Shown here piece by piece: positions 7,692 through 17,045 of a stretch of DNA of 64,000 bases (positions within the stretch are counted from its first letter, which is position 1; the number at the start of each line of letters is the position of its first letter). This DNA comes from Photobacterium aphoticum. GTDB lineage: Bacteria > Pseudomonadota > Gammaproteobacteria > Enterobacterales > Vibrionaceae. Where the stretch lies: NCBI RefSeq assembly GCF_001029435.1, contig NZ_LDOV01000037.1, positions 62,001 through 126,000 of the forward strand, written 5' to 3'. Under the pieces are notes generated by a model that made no database searches, had not been told where the DNA came from, and worked only from the letters and a program-made list of their open reading frames with translations. Made by a program: the position numbers and the translations under genes.

Positions 7692-8882
7692 CTAGCGCTT
7701 TTGCAGAATAAACATCTGGTAGTCAAACGCACCGTGACGGGCGTGAAACGCCGCTATCTCTCGCTGCATGTCAGCATAGGCTCTCGCACCTTCAAGCTCG
7801 CCTTGCAAAGCCTCCAAACGCGCTTCAAACGGGCCATAGTACGCCAGCCAAGCATCATCACTCAGTGCAAAATGATCAATCACGCGATACCCAGCCGCTT
7901 CCGCTTGGGCCAAGCGAACCGCGACGGTCGTCATGTCCGGGTATTCTTGCTGCCAAAACGCGCGTGTGTCGTTGTCAATGCTTTCTGAGAGTGTCTGAGC
8001 GGCCTCTTCCCGCCACACCAAATCACTCAATACCAGGATGCCGTCTGTTTGCAGCAGGGATCGCCATGCGTTGAACGCGGCTTCCACGCCCATGATGTAG
8101 GCACTGCACTCGCTCCAAATAACGTCGAAGCTTTCCGGTGCGAACGGTAAATCCGCCATATTGGCACACACGGTGGTGATTCGTTCGCCATGGCCCTGTG
8201 CGTTTAGGGTATCGTTCAGTGCGGCCAAGGCTTTTTCTTCGTTATCGGTCGCGGTGATCGTGGCTGGTGTGTGGGCAGCCAGCACCTGCGTGGCGATCCC
8301 CCGGCCACAGCCTATCTCAAGGATCGTATGAGGCGTGTGAGGGATCTGAGCCAGTGCGTTGAGGGTATCTGCTTGTGATCCCGGCCCCCAGCGCTCTAAC
8401 CCGTTAAACACCGCCATAAAATCGGCCATGTATTGGTCGTGTGTGTTCATGTCTTTAGATAACCATTTCAGGCGCATGGCCTGTTTTTCATCAAAGCCTT
8501 GTTTCATCAGCCAATCGATGTGGGCCTCTGGCGCGTGTTGATCCAGTGTCTGATGCCACTCCGTCAGGCTGCTTTCCCCTAGCATGGCGGCCAGTAATTG
8601 ACGCGCACGCTGTTTGTGGGTGATTTCTTCATCCAGCAGGCGTAAACGCTCAACCAGCATGTCGCGTTCGACTTTGCTGTCTAGACACGCCTGGCATTCT
8701 TTCAGCGTCAGGCCGCCGGCTTGCAGGTTTTGCAGCAGGGTCAGGCGCTGCACATCCCGCTCAGTGTAGGTGCGATAGCCGTTGGCCAGTCGTTGGCCTT
8801 TAATCAACCCCAGCTTTTCGTAGTAGAGCAGCGTGGTACGTGATAGCCCCAGTTTCTCGGCCAGTTGTGAGATGCGATACAT
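7692..8882 (-). CDS. MerR family regulator fused to a SAM-dependent methyltransferase
   Basis: 396 residues with two domains. Residues 1-70 are a MerR winged helix (YRISQLAEKLGLSRTTLLYY, then NGYRTYTERDVQRL) followed by a dimerisation helix to about residue 115. Residues from about 185 form a class I methyltransferase with motif I ILEIGCGRG, an acidic strand end TATDNEE, and SFDVIWSECSAY as the motif IV region. MerR proteins bend operator DNA on effector binding; the methyltransferase domain could act on a small molecule or serve as a SAM-binding sensor. No metal-binding cysteines are in the usual MerR C-terminal loop. The gene is convergent with cspA, and its target promoter is unknown. Confidence 0.88.
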   Translation of the reverse strand: MYRISQLAEKLGLSRTTLLYYEKLGLIKGQRLANGYRTYTERDVQRLTLLQNLQAGGLTLKECQACLDSKVERDMLVERLRLLDEEITHKQRARQLLAAMLGESSLTEWHQTLDQHAPEAHIDWLMKQGFDEKQAMRLKWLSKDMNTHDQYMADFMAVFNGLERWGPGSQADTLNALAQIPHTPHTILEIGCGRGIATQVLAAHTPATITATDNEEKALAALNDTLNAQGHGERITTVCANMADLPFAPESFDVIWSECSAYIMGVEAAFNAWRSLLQTDGILVLSDLVWREEAAQTLSESIDNDTRAFWQQEYPDMTTVAVRLAQAEAAGYRVIDHFALSDDAWLAYYGPFEARLEALQGELEGARAYADMQREIAAFHARHGAFDYQMFILQKR

Positions 8883-8920
8883 CCGGTGTTCCTTGTTATT
8901 CGGTGTTCCGGTTCGTGTTA

Positions 8921-9481
8921 TTACCAGTATGCCGGATTATCCAGCGCAGGGGCACAGCGTGATGCACCGGAGATTGTCGTTAACGGTTGAGCGGTCAATG
9001 ACTGTGCCAACCATCCGTGTGGGTAGCTGAGCGGTTGTGGTGCGCGAAATTGCGCTTCGGTGATAGGTTCAAAGCCCACTTTGCCGTAAAAGTTTGGATC
9101 GCCATAGGTGAAGGCCAATGTCGCCCCTTGAGCTTTCAGGGCTGCTAAGCCGGTGTTGATCAGCGCTTGTCCAATGCCTTTGCCTTGGTAGGCGGTGTGT
9201 ACTGCCACTGGCGAGAGCAGAAAAGCGGTGTGTACGTTATCGCCTTCAAACATCATGCGGGTAAACAGAATACTGCCGACGATCTGTTGTTCATCCATCG
9301 CCACAAACACGTAGCGATCGTTTTCTGGCGTAGTGTCAAACAGTGCCGTGACGAGTTCGCCAATCACTTTGCCTTCAGCTTCACCTTCTGAGTCGCTGAA
9401 AGTCTGGGCAAAAAGTTGGCAAATGTTTGCGGTGTGTTCAGGGGAAGCGTGTCCGTAATGCATGTTGGTGTTCTTGTTCAT
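8921..9481 (-). CDS. GNAT family N-acetyltransferase (YhbS-like)
   Basis: 186 residues. The acetyl-CoA pyrophosphate loop YQGKGIGQAL (around residues 99-108) follows strand SPVAVHTAYQ, and FTYGDPNFYGKVGFEP is the C-terminal GNAT segment typical of the YhbS group. These enzymes move acetyl groups from acetyl-CoA to amines; the substrate is not predictable here. An alternative start at 9463 would drop six residues, and neither start has a clear ribosome binding site. It lies 38 bases upstream of the MerR-methyltransferase gene on the same strand, so the two may be co-transcribed. Confidence 0.9.
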   Translation of the reverse strand: MNKNTNMHYGHASPEHTANICQLFAQTFSDSEGEAEGKVIGELVTALFDTTPENDRYVFVAMDEQQIVGSILFTRMMFEGDNVHTAFLLSPVAVHTAYQGKGIGQALINTGLAALKAQGATLAFTYGDPNFYGKVGFEPITEAQFRAPQPLSYPHGWLAQSLTAQPLTTISGASRCAPALDNPAYW

Positions 9482-9692
9482 GGTTTTATCGTTCGTGTGC
9501 TGCTTAAGAATGGCGTAAGCATAAACTGTAAAGCCGTAGACAGGTCAAGGAGGCTGTGAAAATGTGTGATACACGGAAATGATGGATGAGAGAGGGGGGA
9601 AGGGAAATTGCGACGTTACTCGGAAAACCCGTTTGTCTTTTTCGCTACACTGCGAATGGGCAGATAATGAAATATAGAGTGAGCGACAGGTC

Positions 9693-9989
9693 ATGAGTGA
9701 GGCACAACTACAAGAGAAGATTCGAGCGATTGTTGGCATTCATTATTGGAATTTTACACAGTTACCGGAACAAGTTTGCATGGCGTTGGATCAGTTATTG
9801 ATCACCTATGAGCGAGATGAAATCCTTTCTGTTATGCAGCGGTTGCTGCCTGATTATGAAGCGTCAGCAAAAAAGGCGAGAGCGAATGGGGCAGGATCAG
9901 GGACAGCGGCAGAAATGAATATGGCCTGTGAGATGCAACTGCGTTACCTGAGTGACAGCATTGAATACATTGAAAACCACAGTGCCTGA
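9693..9989 (+). CDS. Small protein of unknown function
   Basis: 98 residues, mostly helical: EAQLQEKIRAIVGIHYW, QVCMALDQLLITYERDEIL and AAEMNMACEMQLRYLSDSIEYIEN, with a small glycine/alanine linker near residue 67. It has no signal peptide, membrane segment or metal motif. The ATG at 9693 has AGCGACAGG just upstream as a plausible ribosome binding site. Start, length and amino-acid use look like a real gene, but the family is not recognised. Confidence 0.62.
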   Translation: MSEAQLQEKIRAIVGIHYWNFTQLPEQVCMALDQLLITYERDEILSVMQRLLPDYEASAKKARANGAGSGTAAEMNMACEMQLRYLSDSIEYIENHSA

Positions 9990-10177
9990 TGAGGAATAAC
10001 GTTTTAGCTGAAAACGTGCTTAATACGTGCAACCAGTAATAGAGCAAACAGTTTAAAAATCTCACCTCAAAATCTTGATTTTGCTAACACCTTGTAATTT
10101 ATGAACTAAATTGATTTATCCACAAAAACGGTGGGTAACTTTATGGTAAATTCCACAACGGGTTGATCATAAAGGCA

Positions 10178-10204
10178 GCAAACGGTGCGCGGGATGGCGC
10201 ACCG
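10178..10204 (-). terminator. Probable terminator of the YbiB-like gene
   Basis: CGGTGCGC (10183-10190) pairs with GCGCACCG (10197-10204); reading on the minus strand the stem is followed by a short TTTGCTG tract. It lies 20 bases behind the stop. Confidence 0.55.
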
Positions 10205-10224
10205 ATAAAGGGAAGGGATGTGGA

Positions 10225-11211
10225 TTAATTGCGAGGGTTGGTATTGAGACGGGCGTCCCACCACGCGCTGGCAAGGGCTAACGCGCTGGTTTGATTGTCG
10301 CAGCGTCCCATCATTTTCAGCACAATGGCTAAGGTCGCAATCACCGCATGGCGGCCGTATTCGTTCTCTTCCTGACCGAGCCAGACACGTTGCAGGTAAG
10401 CGCCGCTGATCTCGCCGTGTTTACCGGAAGCGCCCTCCAAGTACGTCGGCCATTCTTCCTCAAAATACGTGCCTTCCTGTACACCCGCGATTAAGCAGCT
10501 AGTGCGTGGGCTGCGCTCGCTTTCTCCGCCTTCGCCTTTAAATGCCACCATGTTGCGATCTCCCACTAACTGGGCGGCTTCGGCATGCAATTGTTCGTAA
10601 CCCTGATGGAAAATGCCGTGAATGGCAAAAGGTGCCGCTGTCGGATTTAGGGCACGGGCGACGGTGTTGAGTGGGGTGCGCAAGCCCACTAATTTGCGGA
10701 TCGCCAGCAGATCCACCAGCGGATCACAATAGGCTGACAGCGGGATGTAGCAGAGGTTCTCGGCGTCTAAGATCGCGCGGGCTTGATCCGGCGTGTGGGC
10801 CTGCTGAATATTGAGCGCAGGGCAGGCACTCTCGATTTGGTATTTCACTGCATCCACCGCCGCATGGCCGCTGAGCATCACGCGCACGCCGTTCTGTGCC
10901 AGCAGTTTTGCCGCCAACAACAGCCACGGCGGCTGGCGACGTTTACCCGCAAAACAAGGCCAGTCGACCTCTATTGCCAGTTGCTGCCAGTCAGGATGGA
11001 TACGGGCGCGCAACGCCTGAATATAGCCGGCAGCCTCGTCGGCGGTTTCACAACGTACGCGCTGAAGCATCAGTAAGGTCGCCAGTTGCAGTAACTCGGC
11101 GTTGCCATCGAGATATTGCGTCAGCGCCTCGCAGGCTTCATCTTGGGTCAGCGGACGGCGGCCTTTCTCTCCACGGCCGACGAGTTTGATAAATTCGGAA
11201 AAGTCAGGCAT
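10225..11211 (-). CDS. ybiB: YbiB-like protein (TrpD2 family, anthranilate phosphoribosyltransferase fold)
   Basis: 328 residues from the ATG at 11211, which has AAGGATGATGAC upstream; a longer in-frame start at 11367 adds 52 residues unlike the family. The protein opens PDFSEFIKLVGRGEKGRRPLT, continues with DEACEALTQYLDG and ATLLMLQRVRCETADE (the N-terminal helical domain of TrpD-like proteins), then a Rossmann-like half with VMLSGHA and FKGEGGESERSP. E. coli YbiB has the TrpD fold but binds nucleic acid instead of making phosphoribosylanthranilate; annotation pipelines often call it glycosyl transferase family protein. No tryptophan genes are near. The role is poorly known. Confidence 0.85.
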   Translation of the reverse strand: MPDFSEFIKLVGRGEKGRRPLTQDEACEALTQYLDGNAELLQLATLLMLQRVRCETADEAAGYIQALRARIHPDWQQLAIEVDWPCFAGKRRQPPWLLLAAKLLAQNGVRVMLSGHAAVDAVKYQIESACPALNIQQAHTPDQARAILDAENLCYIPLSAYCDPLVDLLAIRKLVGLRTPLNTVARALNPTAAPFAIHGIFHQGYEQLHAEAAQLVGDRNMVAFKGEGGESERSPRTSCLIAGVQEGTYFEEEWPTYLEGASGKHGEISGAYLQRVWLGQEENEYGRHAVIATLAIVLKMMGRCDNQTSALALASAWWDARLNTNPRN

Positions 11212-11561
11212 GTCATCATCCTTGTTGACGAAAAGTAAATCACTGTGGGCCTTATCATAACATTTCACTGCCGGTTTGCCTGTGTGAAATCGGCGTGGCC
11301 CGTGACGGTATTGCCAGCACAGTTGCGGGAAAATATCTACAGGGTATGAGTCTGTTATGTCGCACAAAAGGTAACTTTGTGTTTCAAAAAGTGTGATCTT
11401 AAGGCAAGGAAAAATAGGGAAATTACAAACTCTCTGATTATTAACGTATTAATACCCATCAGAAGCATTTATTTACTTTTGTGGCTTCGTGTTAATCACG
11501 GCTATGCGCGATGCATGGTCCGTTTCCTGATGGCTAGGGATTATCGGCAGAGAGAATAATT
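11212..11561. other. Intergenic region between ybiB and the M66 protease gene
   Basis: 350 bases forming a divergent promoter region, AT-rich near 11390-11470. No gene, hairpin with U-tract or palindrome stands out. Confidence 0.4.
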
Positions 11562-14500
11562 ATGAAAAGATCGGTATTAGCAACAGCGATTGGGGCGCTG
11601 TTGTTGAGTCAGGCACCAGTAGCGGTGTCGGCAACATCGTTACAACCCTCGACATCGCCTTCCACACGTTCACAGGCGATGTCTGACGTTGAGAAGATGG
11701 TCAGCGAGATGGCGCAAAAAGTGCAATCACGTGTGAATGAAGTGATAGCGTTGGCTGACGATCCGAAAAACTGGGAAGTGCGCAATGGTCGTCGCTATTT
11801 CCGTTATAACGATTACCTGTACCCGATGTCGCCAGACAACAAACCGCTGTTTATGCCGTTTGTGTTGGGGGCGTCGTACGAGGAAAATCTGGCGTATGCG
11901 GATCGCTCAGCGGAAGCCATGTTTGATTTTGTGAAAGCGCCTTGGCGTTTGGTGAACGAGCAAGATGGCGTCTTCATCTTCCATGATCAGTTTGGCTTTA
12001 GCTATATGGATTGGGACAAAAAGTGTCACGTGCGTTACCTGACCAGTGGTGTGACACAAGAGACCAAAGACTGTTTGCCGTTGGATCAAAAAGCGGTAGA
12101 CGGGATTGGTTTCATTGATGAGTTGGACGTCGAAAACCATTTAGTCGGCAACTTTGCTGCACAGATCCGTTTTGTGCAGAACCAGACGTCTGAACCCACC
12201 GGCAATGCGGATAAATCGCAACAGAAACTGGTGACCCACCGTGATGCACTGCTGGTGCTGACACCGGAAAAAGACAGTCTGGACGAGAAAGCCATTGAGA
12301 TGCGCGTCTACAAAGACGGGGCATTGTTGGAAAAACGCATTCTGACCAACCCGACGCAAATCATGAAAACCGATCGCGTCGGCATGGATGACCGCCCTGA
12401 TATCCTCTTCTCCAAACGCTCTTACACCACAGTGTTGCCGTGGAACTGGGTGGAGCAAGGCCTCAGCTTTACCTTCATGACCTATGACGGCCGTGAAGGG
12501 GAATTGTCGGCAGATGCGATTGAATTCGGCGCGCCGATCCATGTTGATATGCCGATGATCCGTATCGGTATGCTGACCGAGCCACCAGCGGTGAAACCGC
12601 TGGAAGAAAAAATGGGTAACTACGGCGCCGAGTTGTTCCAGCGTTTCCCTTTCTCCACCATGACGCTGAGCCCGTATCTGCCGGTGCAACTGGATAAGAT
12701 CGTCACGGCGTATGGCGAAGTGGAAGAAGACTACAGCTACTTTGAAAAGCCGGACGTGTATTCGGGTGACTTGCGTGAAAACATCACCAAATCGCTGATC
12801 CAAACCGGTATCAATAATGCTAACTATGGCGTGACCAGTTCGGCCGGTACGCACCAGTGGCAGCCGGGGTATTACCCAACCGTGGTGATTGGTCATTCCA
12901 TTGGCCGCTACAAGAAAAAAGATGGCACCATTGAGAACGTGACGCACGGTTTGTCGGGCGGTAACGGCATGGCCTTGTTGGTGGATTCCACCGCCAACGA
13001 AGTGACCCACGAAATCGGTCACGCATTTAGCTTGTGGCATTGGCCGGGTGGCCCGGATACGTACTACCACAGCACCCGCAGTGGTTGGGGTTACGATGCC
13101 TACCGTGGCCGTATGACCGACAACGTGGTGTGGTACGAAAATGGTTCGGGTGATCGCAACTTTGCCGGCATTGTCGGATTTGGTAAAGATCCGATGGCGG
13201 GCGGTAACTTTGATTCGCGCGTCAACAGCTACCCACTGTTCACCGGTTATACCTCCAAGGTGATGCAGGATTACCTGACCGGTTTTGACTTCCTGGACAT
13301 GAACAGCCCGAGTGGTTATGCCCATTGGGATGACGAGCAGCAAGTGATGACGCCGGTAGATACCACAACGAAGTTGAAGCCGGTACAGCGTGGTGTGGAC
13401 GTGATGACCATGGTGGGTTACTACGATCCGCAAAACACCAACACCAGCTATATTTATCCGCCGATGTACGGCAGTGCGGGTCAGGTGTATGACTTGCCAG
13501 CACCGACCGTGGGTCAGTGTTGGGCCACAGTGACCTATGCCGATGGTCGTGAGCAGCAGATCGGCCTGCATGGTGTGCGCCATGATGGCAACATGAGCAA
13601 CAAGTTCCACGTTAACTTGGCGCGTGAAGCCAACCCGCAAAGCATGGTGATCAGCTGTCCGCAGCGCAGCTTGCAGACGGTTGTGACAGAGCAGATCCTG
13701 GCGGATGTGGATCAGACGCGTTTCTTTGAGTGGGGTGAGAATAACCGCCAAGGGACGCCGGGTGATGTGTTCAGCTATCATCGCAATGGCCGTATTGAAC
13801 TGTTCCGTCTGAATACGACGAGCTACTGGTACTTCCCGGATTCAGGCTCTAACCATGAATGGACATTCTTGGGTTACATGGATGACTTCGTTGAGCAGTA
13901 TGTGGCAGAGCAGAACCCAAGCTTTGACAGTTTGGGCGAAGTGGCACTGACGGAGCGAACGTTCACGGCGAACAATGAATACCCACAACGTGCCGTTACC
14001 TTTGGTCAGGGACAAGGGTACGATCACGGTGTGGAACATGCCCCGACCTTTGCGCAGATCAGCGAATTGGCCAACCGTGACTTTGTGTCAATCGGTGAGT
14101 TTGAGCGTGAATTGCTGACACAGGAAGCCTACCAGTTGTTTGCCGGTAACTACCGCATCAACGACGGTCATCGCGCGAACGCACGTTTTATCGGGGCACT
14201 GTACGCACAGTGGAATGAAGATACGGGCACCCGTGATTACTTCATGATGAAGCAGGTGGATGCAGGGGCGATGCCGTTGGATCAGCAAAGCAACGCAGGC
14301 TGGAAGTTCCTGGGCAGCGCGCAGACTTACGTGAACATGGATTTGAACCCGATCTTGATTGATCGTGAGGGTGACGATCATGCTACCCGTATGCAGCAAT
14401 ACTTCGGTGTAGAAGCGTTGCTAACGTGGGATCAACGTGCAACCACCACACAGCCGTTCGCGATCTTTGTCCAGACGCAAGAGGATGGCAGCCGTGCGTA

Positions 14501-14846
14501 CTTCATGCAAAAAGTGGCGGGTAAAGGTGAAGCCTTCCCAAGCGGTGAATACTCCAATGCCGATTGGCTGTTTATCACCAATGATCAGTTGCTGACCGAG
14601 CAATTGGTTATCTGGCAAGATCAAGGCGTGTTTGAGCAGGATCTGCTGGATTGGTACCGTCAGGAACGCATGCGTGAGTGGGGCGACGACGGTCAGTGGG
14701 GGACGCCGGGTGATGTCTATGCCTATGATTTTCAAGGCGGCCGCCACTACTACCGCCTGAAAACCGGGTGGTATGGCTACTTCCCATGGCCAAGTGCGTC
14801 GGCGGATCCATCGGATAAGCACTGGCAGTACTTAGGCCATTTCTAA
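11562..14846 (+). CDS. Secreted M66 family zinc metalloprotease (StcE/TagA-like)
   Basis: 1094 residues. An N-terminal signal peptide ends near VAVSA at about residue 24, with no lipobox, so the protein is exported. The zinc site HEIGHAFSLWH lies at residues 483-493, followed by WPGG, as in the M66 (StcE/ToxR-regulated TagA) metzincins, which cleave mucin-type glycoproteins. The usual glycine of HExxHxxGxxH is serine (490) here. Past the catalytic part are repeated modules: GTPGDVFSY...WTFLGY around residues 728-775 and GTPGDVYAY...WQYLGHF at 1045-1094, with two YFMxK...W segments between (about 893 and 980). These may be carbohydrate-binding. It is monocistronic with a strong terminator. Family assignment is firm; the substrate is inferred. 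Confidence 0.88.
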   Translation: MKRSVLATAIGALLLSQAPVAVSATSLQPSTSPSTRSQAMSDVEKMVSEMAQKVQSRVNEVIALADDPKNWEVRNGRRYFRYNDYLYPMSPDNKPLFMPFVLGASYEENLAYADRSAEAMFDFVKAPWRLVNEQDGVFIFHDQFGFSYMDWDKKCHVRYLTSGVTQETKDCLPLDQKAVDGIGFIDELDVENHLVGNFAAQIRFVQNQTSEPTGNADKSQQKLVTHRDALLVLTPEKDSLDEKAIEMRVYKDGALLEKRILTNPTQIMKTDRVGMDDRPDILFSKRSYTTVLPWNWVEQGLSFTFMTYDGREGELSADAIEFGAPIHVDMPMIRIGMLTEPPAVKPLEEKMGNYGAELFQRFPFSTMTLSPYLPVQLDKIVTAYGEVEEDYSYFEKPDVYSGDLRENITKSLIQTGINNANYGVTSSAGTHQWQPGYYPTVVIGHSIGRYKKKDGTIENVTHGLSGGNGMALLVDSTANEVTHEIGHAFSLWHWPGGPDTYYHSTRSGWGYDAYRGRMTDNVVWYENGSGDRNFAGIVGFGKDPMAGGNFDSRVNSYPLFTGYTSKVMQDYLTGFDFLDMNSPSGYAHWDDEQQVMTPVDTTTKLKPVQRGVDVMTMVGYYDPQNTNTSYIYPPMYGSAGQVYDLPAPTVGQCWATVTYADGREQQIGLHGVRHDGNMSNKFHVNLAREANPQSMVISCPQRSLQTVVTEQILADVDQTRFFEWGENNRQGTPGDVFSYHRNGRIELFRLNTTSYWYFPDSGSNHEWTFLGYMDDFVEQYVAEQNPSFDSLGEVALTERTFTANNEYPQRAVTFGQGQGYDHGVEHAPTFAQISELANRDFVSIGEFERELLTQEAYQLFAGNYRINDGHRANARFIGALYAQWNEDTGTRDYFMMKQVDAGAMPLDQQSNAGWKFLGSAQTYVNMDLNPILIDREGDDHATRMQQYFGVEALLTWDQRATTTQPFAIFVQTQEDGSRAYFMQKVAGKGEAFPSGEYSNADWLFITNDQLLTEQLVIWQDQGVFEQDLLDWYRQERMREWGDDGQWGTPGDVYAYDFQGGRHYYRLKTGWYGYFPWPSASADPSDKHWQYLGHF

Positions 14847-14910
14847 GTCCCCATCTGAGTCCGTTTTCGTGACAAGGGATGCTTGACACTCAATCAAGCC
14901 AACTGAAGCC

Positions 14911-14940
14911 AAGCCCAGCCACCGCGCTGGGCTTTTTTGT
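14911..14940 (+). terminator. Rho-independent terminator of the M66 protease gene
   Basis: AGCCCAGC (14912-14919) pairs with GCTGGGCT (14926-14933), followed by a T-run to 14938. Confidence 0.93.
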
Positions 14941-15097
14941 GCCCCTTGCCAGTTGTTTGTTGCACAAAGCTTGCTGCTTGTTACTGCGTGTTGAACATCG
15001 TCTGCTGCCATCATTGAGTGCCGAAAATGGCGAGTGTTCCGCACAAGAAGGCCGTACACTGAGGCTAAGTCAAACAGAAAAGCGAGGAGACGGCAGC

Positions 15098-16507
15098 ATG
15101 TTGATGAGCCCCCAAGCGTGCCAGCGTGCGCGATTAGCCCGCGATGCCCGCTATGACGGTCACTTTTTTACTGCTGTTAAAACTACTGGGATCTATTGCC
15201 GCTCGATTTGTCCGGCCCCGCCGCCACTGGAAAAGAACGTGGAATATTTTGCGACTGCGTATGCTGCCGCGCAGGCGGGCTATCGTCCTTGTTTGCGTTG
15301 CCGTCCGGACAGCGCGCCACACTCACCGGCTTGGCAGGGCACGCAAACCACTTTGCACCGTGCATTGCGATTGATTGATCAAGACGGGTTACCGAGTGGT
15401 GGCTTACCCGTTTTAGCCGCGCGATTGGGGATCAGCGAGCGCTATCTGCGTCAGCTTTTTCAAGACAGTCTGGGACTGTCGCCCAAAGCGTACAGCCTCT
15501 ACAAGCAATGTTTGCTCGCCAAGAAGTTGCTGCATGAAACCACGTTGCCCATCACTGACATTGCACTGGCCAGTGGGTTTGCCAGCGTGCGTCGCTTCAA
15601 TGATGCGTTTAAACAGCAATTTGGGTTATCGCCCAGTGCCATTCGTCGGCAGTCGAGCACGAAGGCTGCCACTGCGGCCGGCGGTGTGCCTATCACACTG
15701 AGTCTGGCTTACCGCCCGCCGTATGATTGGGTAACCTTACGGGATTTTTATGCGTCCCGGGCGATAGAAGGGCTGGAGTGGGTCGGTGACGAGCATTATG
15801 GCCGCACGTTTCAGTTTGACCCAGAGGCGCAAGGGGCGAGTCCGATACAAGGGCACTTTACCGTTCGGTTTACCCCTAAGCAGATGGCTGTGACGATCGT
15901 GTTATCGGATCTGACATTTTTACCCCGCGTGATCAGTCAGATCCGCCGTTGTTTTGATGTCGATGCTGATCCTGAACAGATCGACAGTGCGTTACAGCAG
16001 GCGATGGGGACTGACACGCTGCAATACACAGGGGGGCGGTTGCCGGGGATCTGGAGTCCGTTTGAAGCGGGTGTGCGGGCGATCCTTGGTCAGCAAGTTT
16101 CGGTGCTGGCGGCAAAGCGGTTAGTGACACAGCTGGTGGCGATGAACCCGGCCAATGAAGCGGGCGAAAAGGGTTCCCAACGGCGCTATTTCCCTACCCC
16201 TTCACAGTTGCTAACCTACGATTTGCAGCAACTGGGTATGCCGGAGCGTCGACGTGAGACGCTACGCCAGTTCGCCTTGTTTGCTCAGGACGGTGATGTG
16301 AATGACACCGATGCCTTACTGGCTATTCCCGGCATTGGCCCGTGGACGGTCAATTACCTGCGGATGCGGGGCTTGAGTGATCCGGATGTGTTGCTGGACG
16401 GCGATCTGGGCGTGAAAAAAGCGCTGGCACAATGTGCTTGTTCGCCGGCATTGGCCGCCCCGTGGCGCAGTTATTTAACCTTATATTTATGGAAGACGTT
16501 ATCGTGA
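15098..16507 (+). CDS. alkA: Ada/AraC-AlkA fusion: methyl-sensing regulator and DNA-3-methyladenine glycosylase II
   Basis: 469 residues from ATG 15098, preceded by GAGGAG nine bases upstream; longer in-frame starts run back across the M66 terminator and are unlikely. Three domains follow in order: an Ada-type zinc domain (residues 14-78, cysteines in YCRSIC and RPCLRC, able in Ada to accept methyl groups from phosphotriesters); an AraC helix-turn-helix (about 85-185, GISERYLRQLFQD and SVRRFNDAF); and an AlkA glycosylase (about 200-469, LGQQVSV and the helix-hairpin-helix LLAIPGIGPWTVNYL). It removes alkylated bases and probably regulates its own operon. Its stop overlaps the ogt start by four bases (GTGA), so the two are translationally coupled. 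Confidence 0.92.
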   Translation: MLMSPQACQRARLARDARYDGHFFTAVKTTGIYCRSICPAPPPLEKNVEYFATAYAAAQAGYRPCLRCRPDSAPHSPAWQGTQTTLHRALRLIDQDGLPSGGLPVLAARLGISERYLRQLFQDSLGLSPKAYSLYKQCLLAKKLLHETTLPITDIALASGFASVRRFNDAFKQQFGLSPSAIRRQSSTKAATAAGGVPITLSLAYRPPYDWVTLRDFYASRAIEGLEWVGDEHYGRTFQFDPEAQGASPIQGHFTVRFTPKQMAVTIVLSDLTFLPRVISQIRRCFDVDADPEQIDSALQQAMGTDTLQYTGGRLPGIWSPFEAGVRAILGQQVSVLAAKRLVTQLVAMNPANEAGEKGSQRRYFPTPSQLLTYDLQQLGMPERRRETLRQFALFAQDGDVNDTDALLAIPGIGPWTVNYLRMRGLSDPDVLLDGDLGVKKALAQCACSPALAAPWRSYLTLYLWKTLS

Positions 16508-16971
16508 ACAATCAAGTCATAGCGACCCCCATTGGTTGGCTCAATGTTATAGCAGACGACACTGCCGTATTAACGATTGCCTTTGATGTCGATCCTGACA
16601 GTGTGCAACACCCTAATAGCGTGACGGCGCAATGTTGTTTGCAACTGGCCGAGTATTTTGCGGGCGAGCGGACACAGTTCAGCGTGCCTTTATCTGCGCA
16701 AGGTACGGCCTTTCAGCACCGCGTGTGGCAAGCCTTGCAGGCGCTCGATTACGGTGCGACCTGCTCTTATGCCGATATCGCCTATGCGATTGAGAATCCG
16801 AAAGCGGTGCGAGCCGTCGGTGCAGCGAACGGGAAAAACCCTATCCCCATTATCGTGCCGTGTCACCGTGTGATCGGCAGCTCAGGCAAGCTCACCGGTT
16901 ATGCGGGAGGGCTCGACAAAAAAGTCTGGCTGTTAGACCATGAAAAACAGGTGGCGATGCGATCGGCGTAA
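16504..16971 (+). CDS. ogt: Methylated-DNA-[protein]-cysteine S-methyltransferase
   Basis: 155 residues from the GTG at 16504, which overlaps the alkA stop and has GGAAG eight bases upstream; an ATG at 16489 lacks a ribosome binding site. The suicide cysteine motif IPIIVPCHRVIGSSG is present around residues 115-129, with AVGAANGKNP before it and the GYAGGLDKKVWLL tail after it. The protein takes methyl groups from O6-methylguanine directly onto this cysteine. Operon position behind an Ada-type regulator/glycosylase fusion makes an adaptive response to alkylation damage likely. Confidence 0.96.
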   Translation: MNNQVIATPIGWLNVIADDTAVLTIAFDVDPDSVQHPNSVTAQCCLQLAEYFAGERTQFSVPLSAQGTAFQHRVWQALQALDYGATCSYADIAYAIENPKAVRAVGAANGKNPIPIIVPCHRVIGSSGKLTGYAGGLDKKVWLLDHEKQVAMRSA

Positions 16972-17045
16972 ATCGCACACCGCTTGAATAGCGAGTATCG
17001 AGCATCCCTTGCCTTGCCTTGGCTGACGATGAAAAGGACGACAAC

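Noticed and set aside
11377..11559. 60-codon frame upstream of the M66 gene
   Set aside because: Unusual composition, no ribosome binding site, and it ends where the protease ribosome binding site begins.
12141..13781. A 546-codon open frame on the minus strand
   Set aside because: It lies entirely inside the M66 protease gene in the opposite sense and is rich in His, Arg and Ile in a pattern that mirrors the sense codons; it is a shadow.
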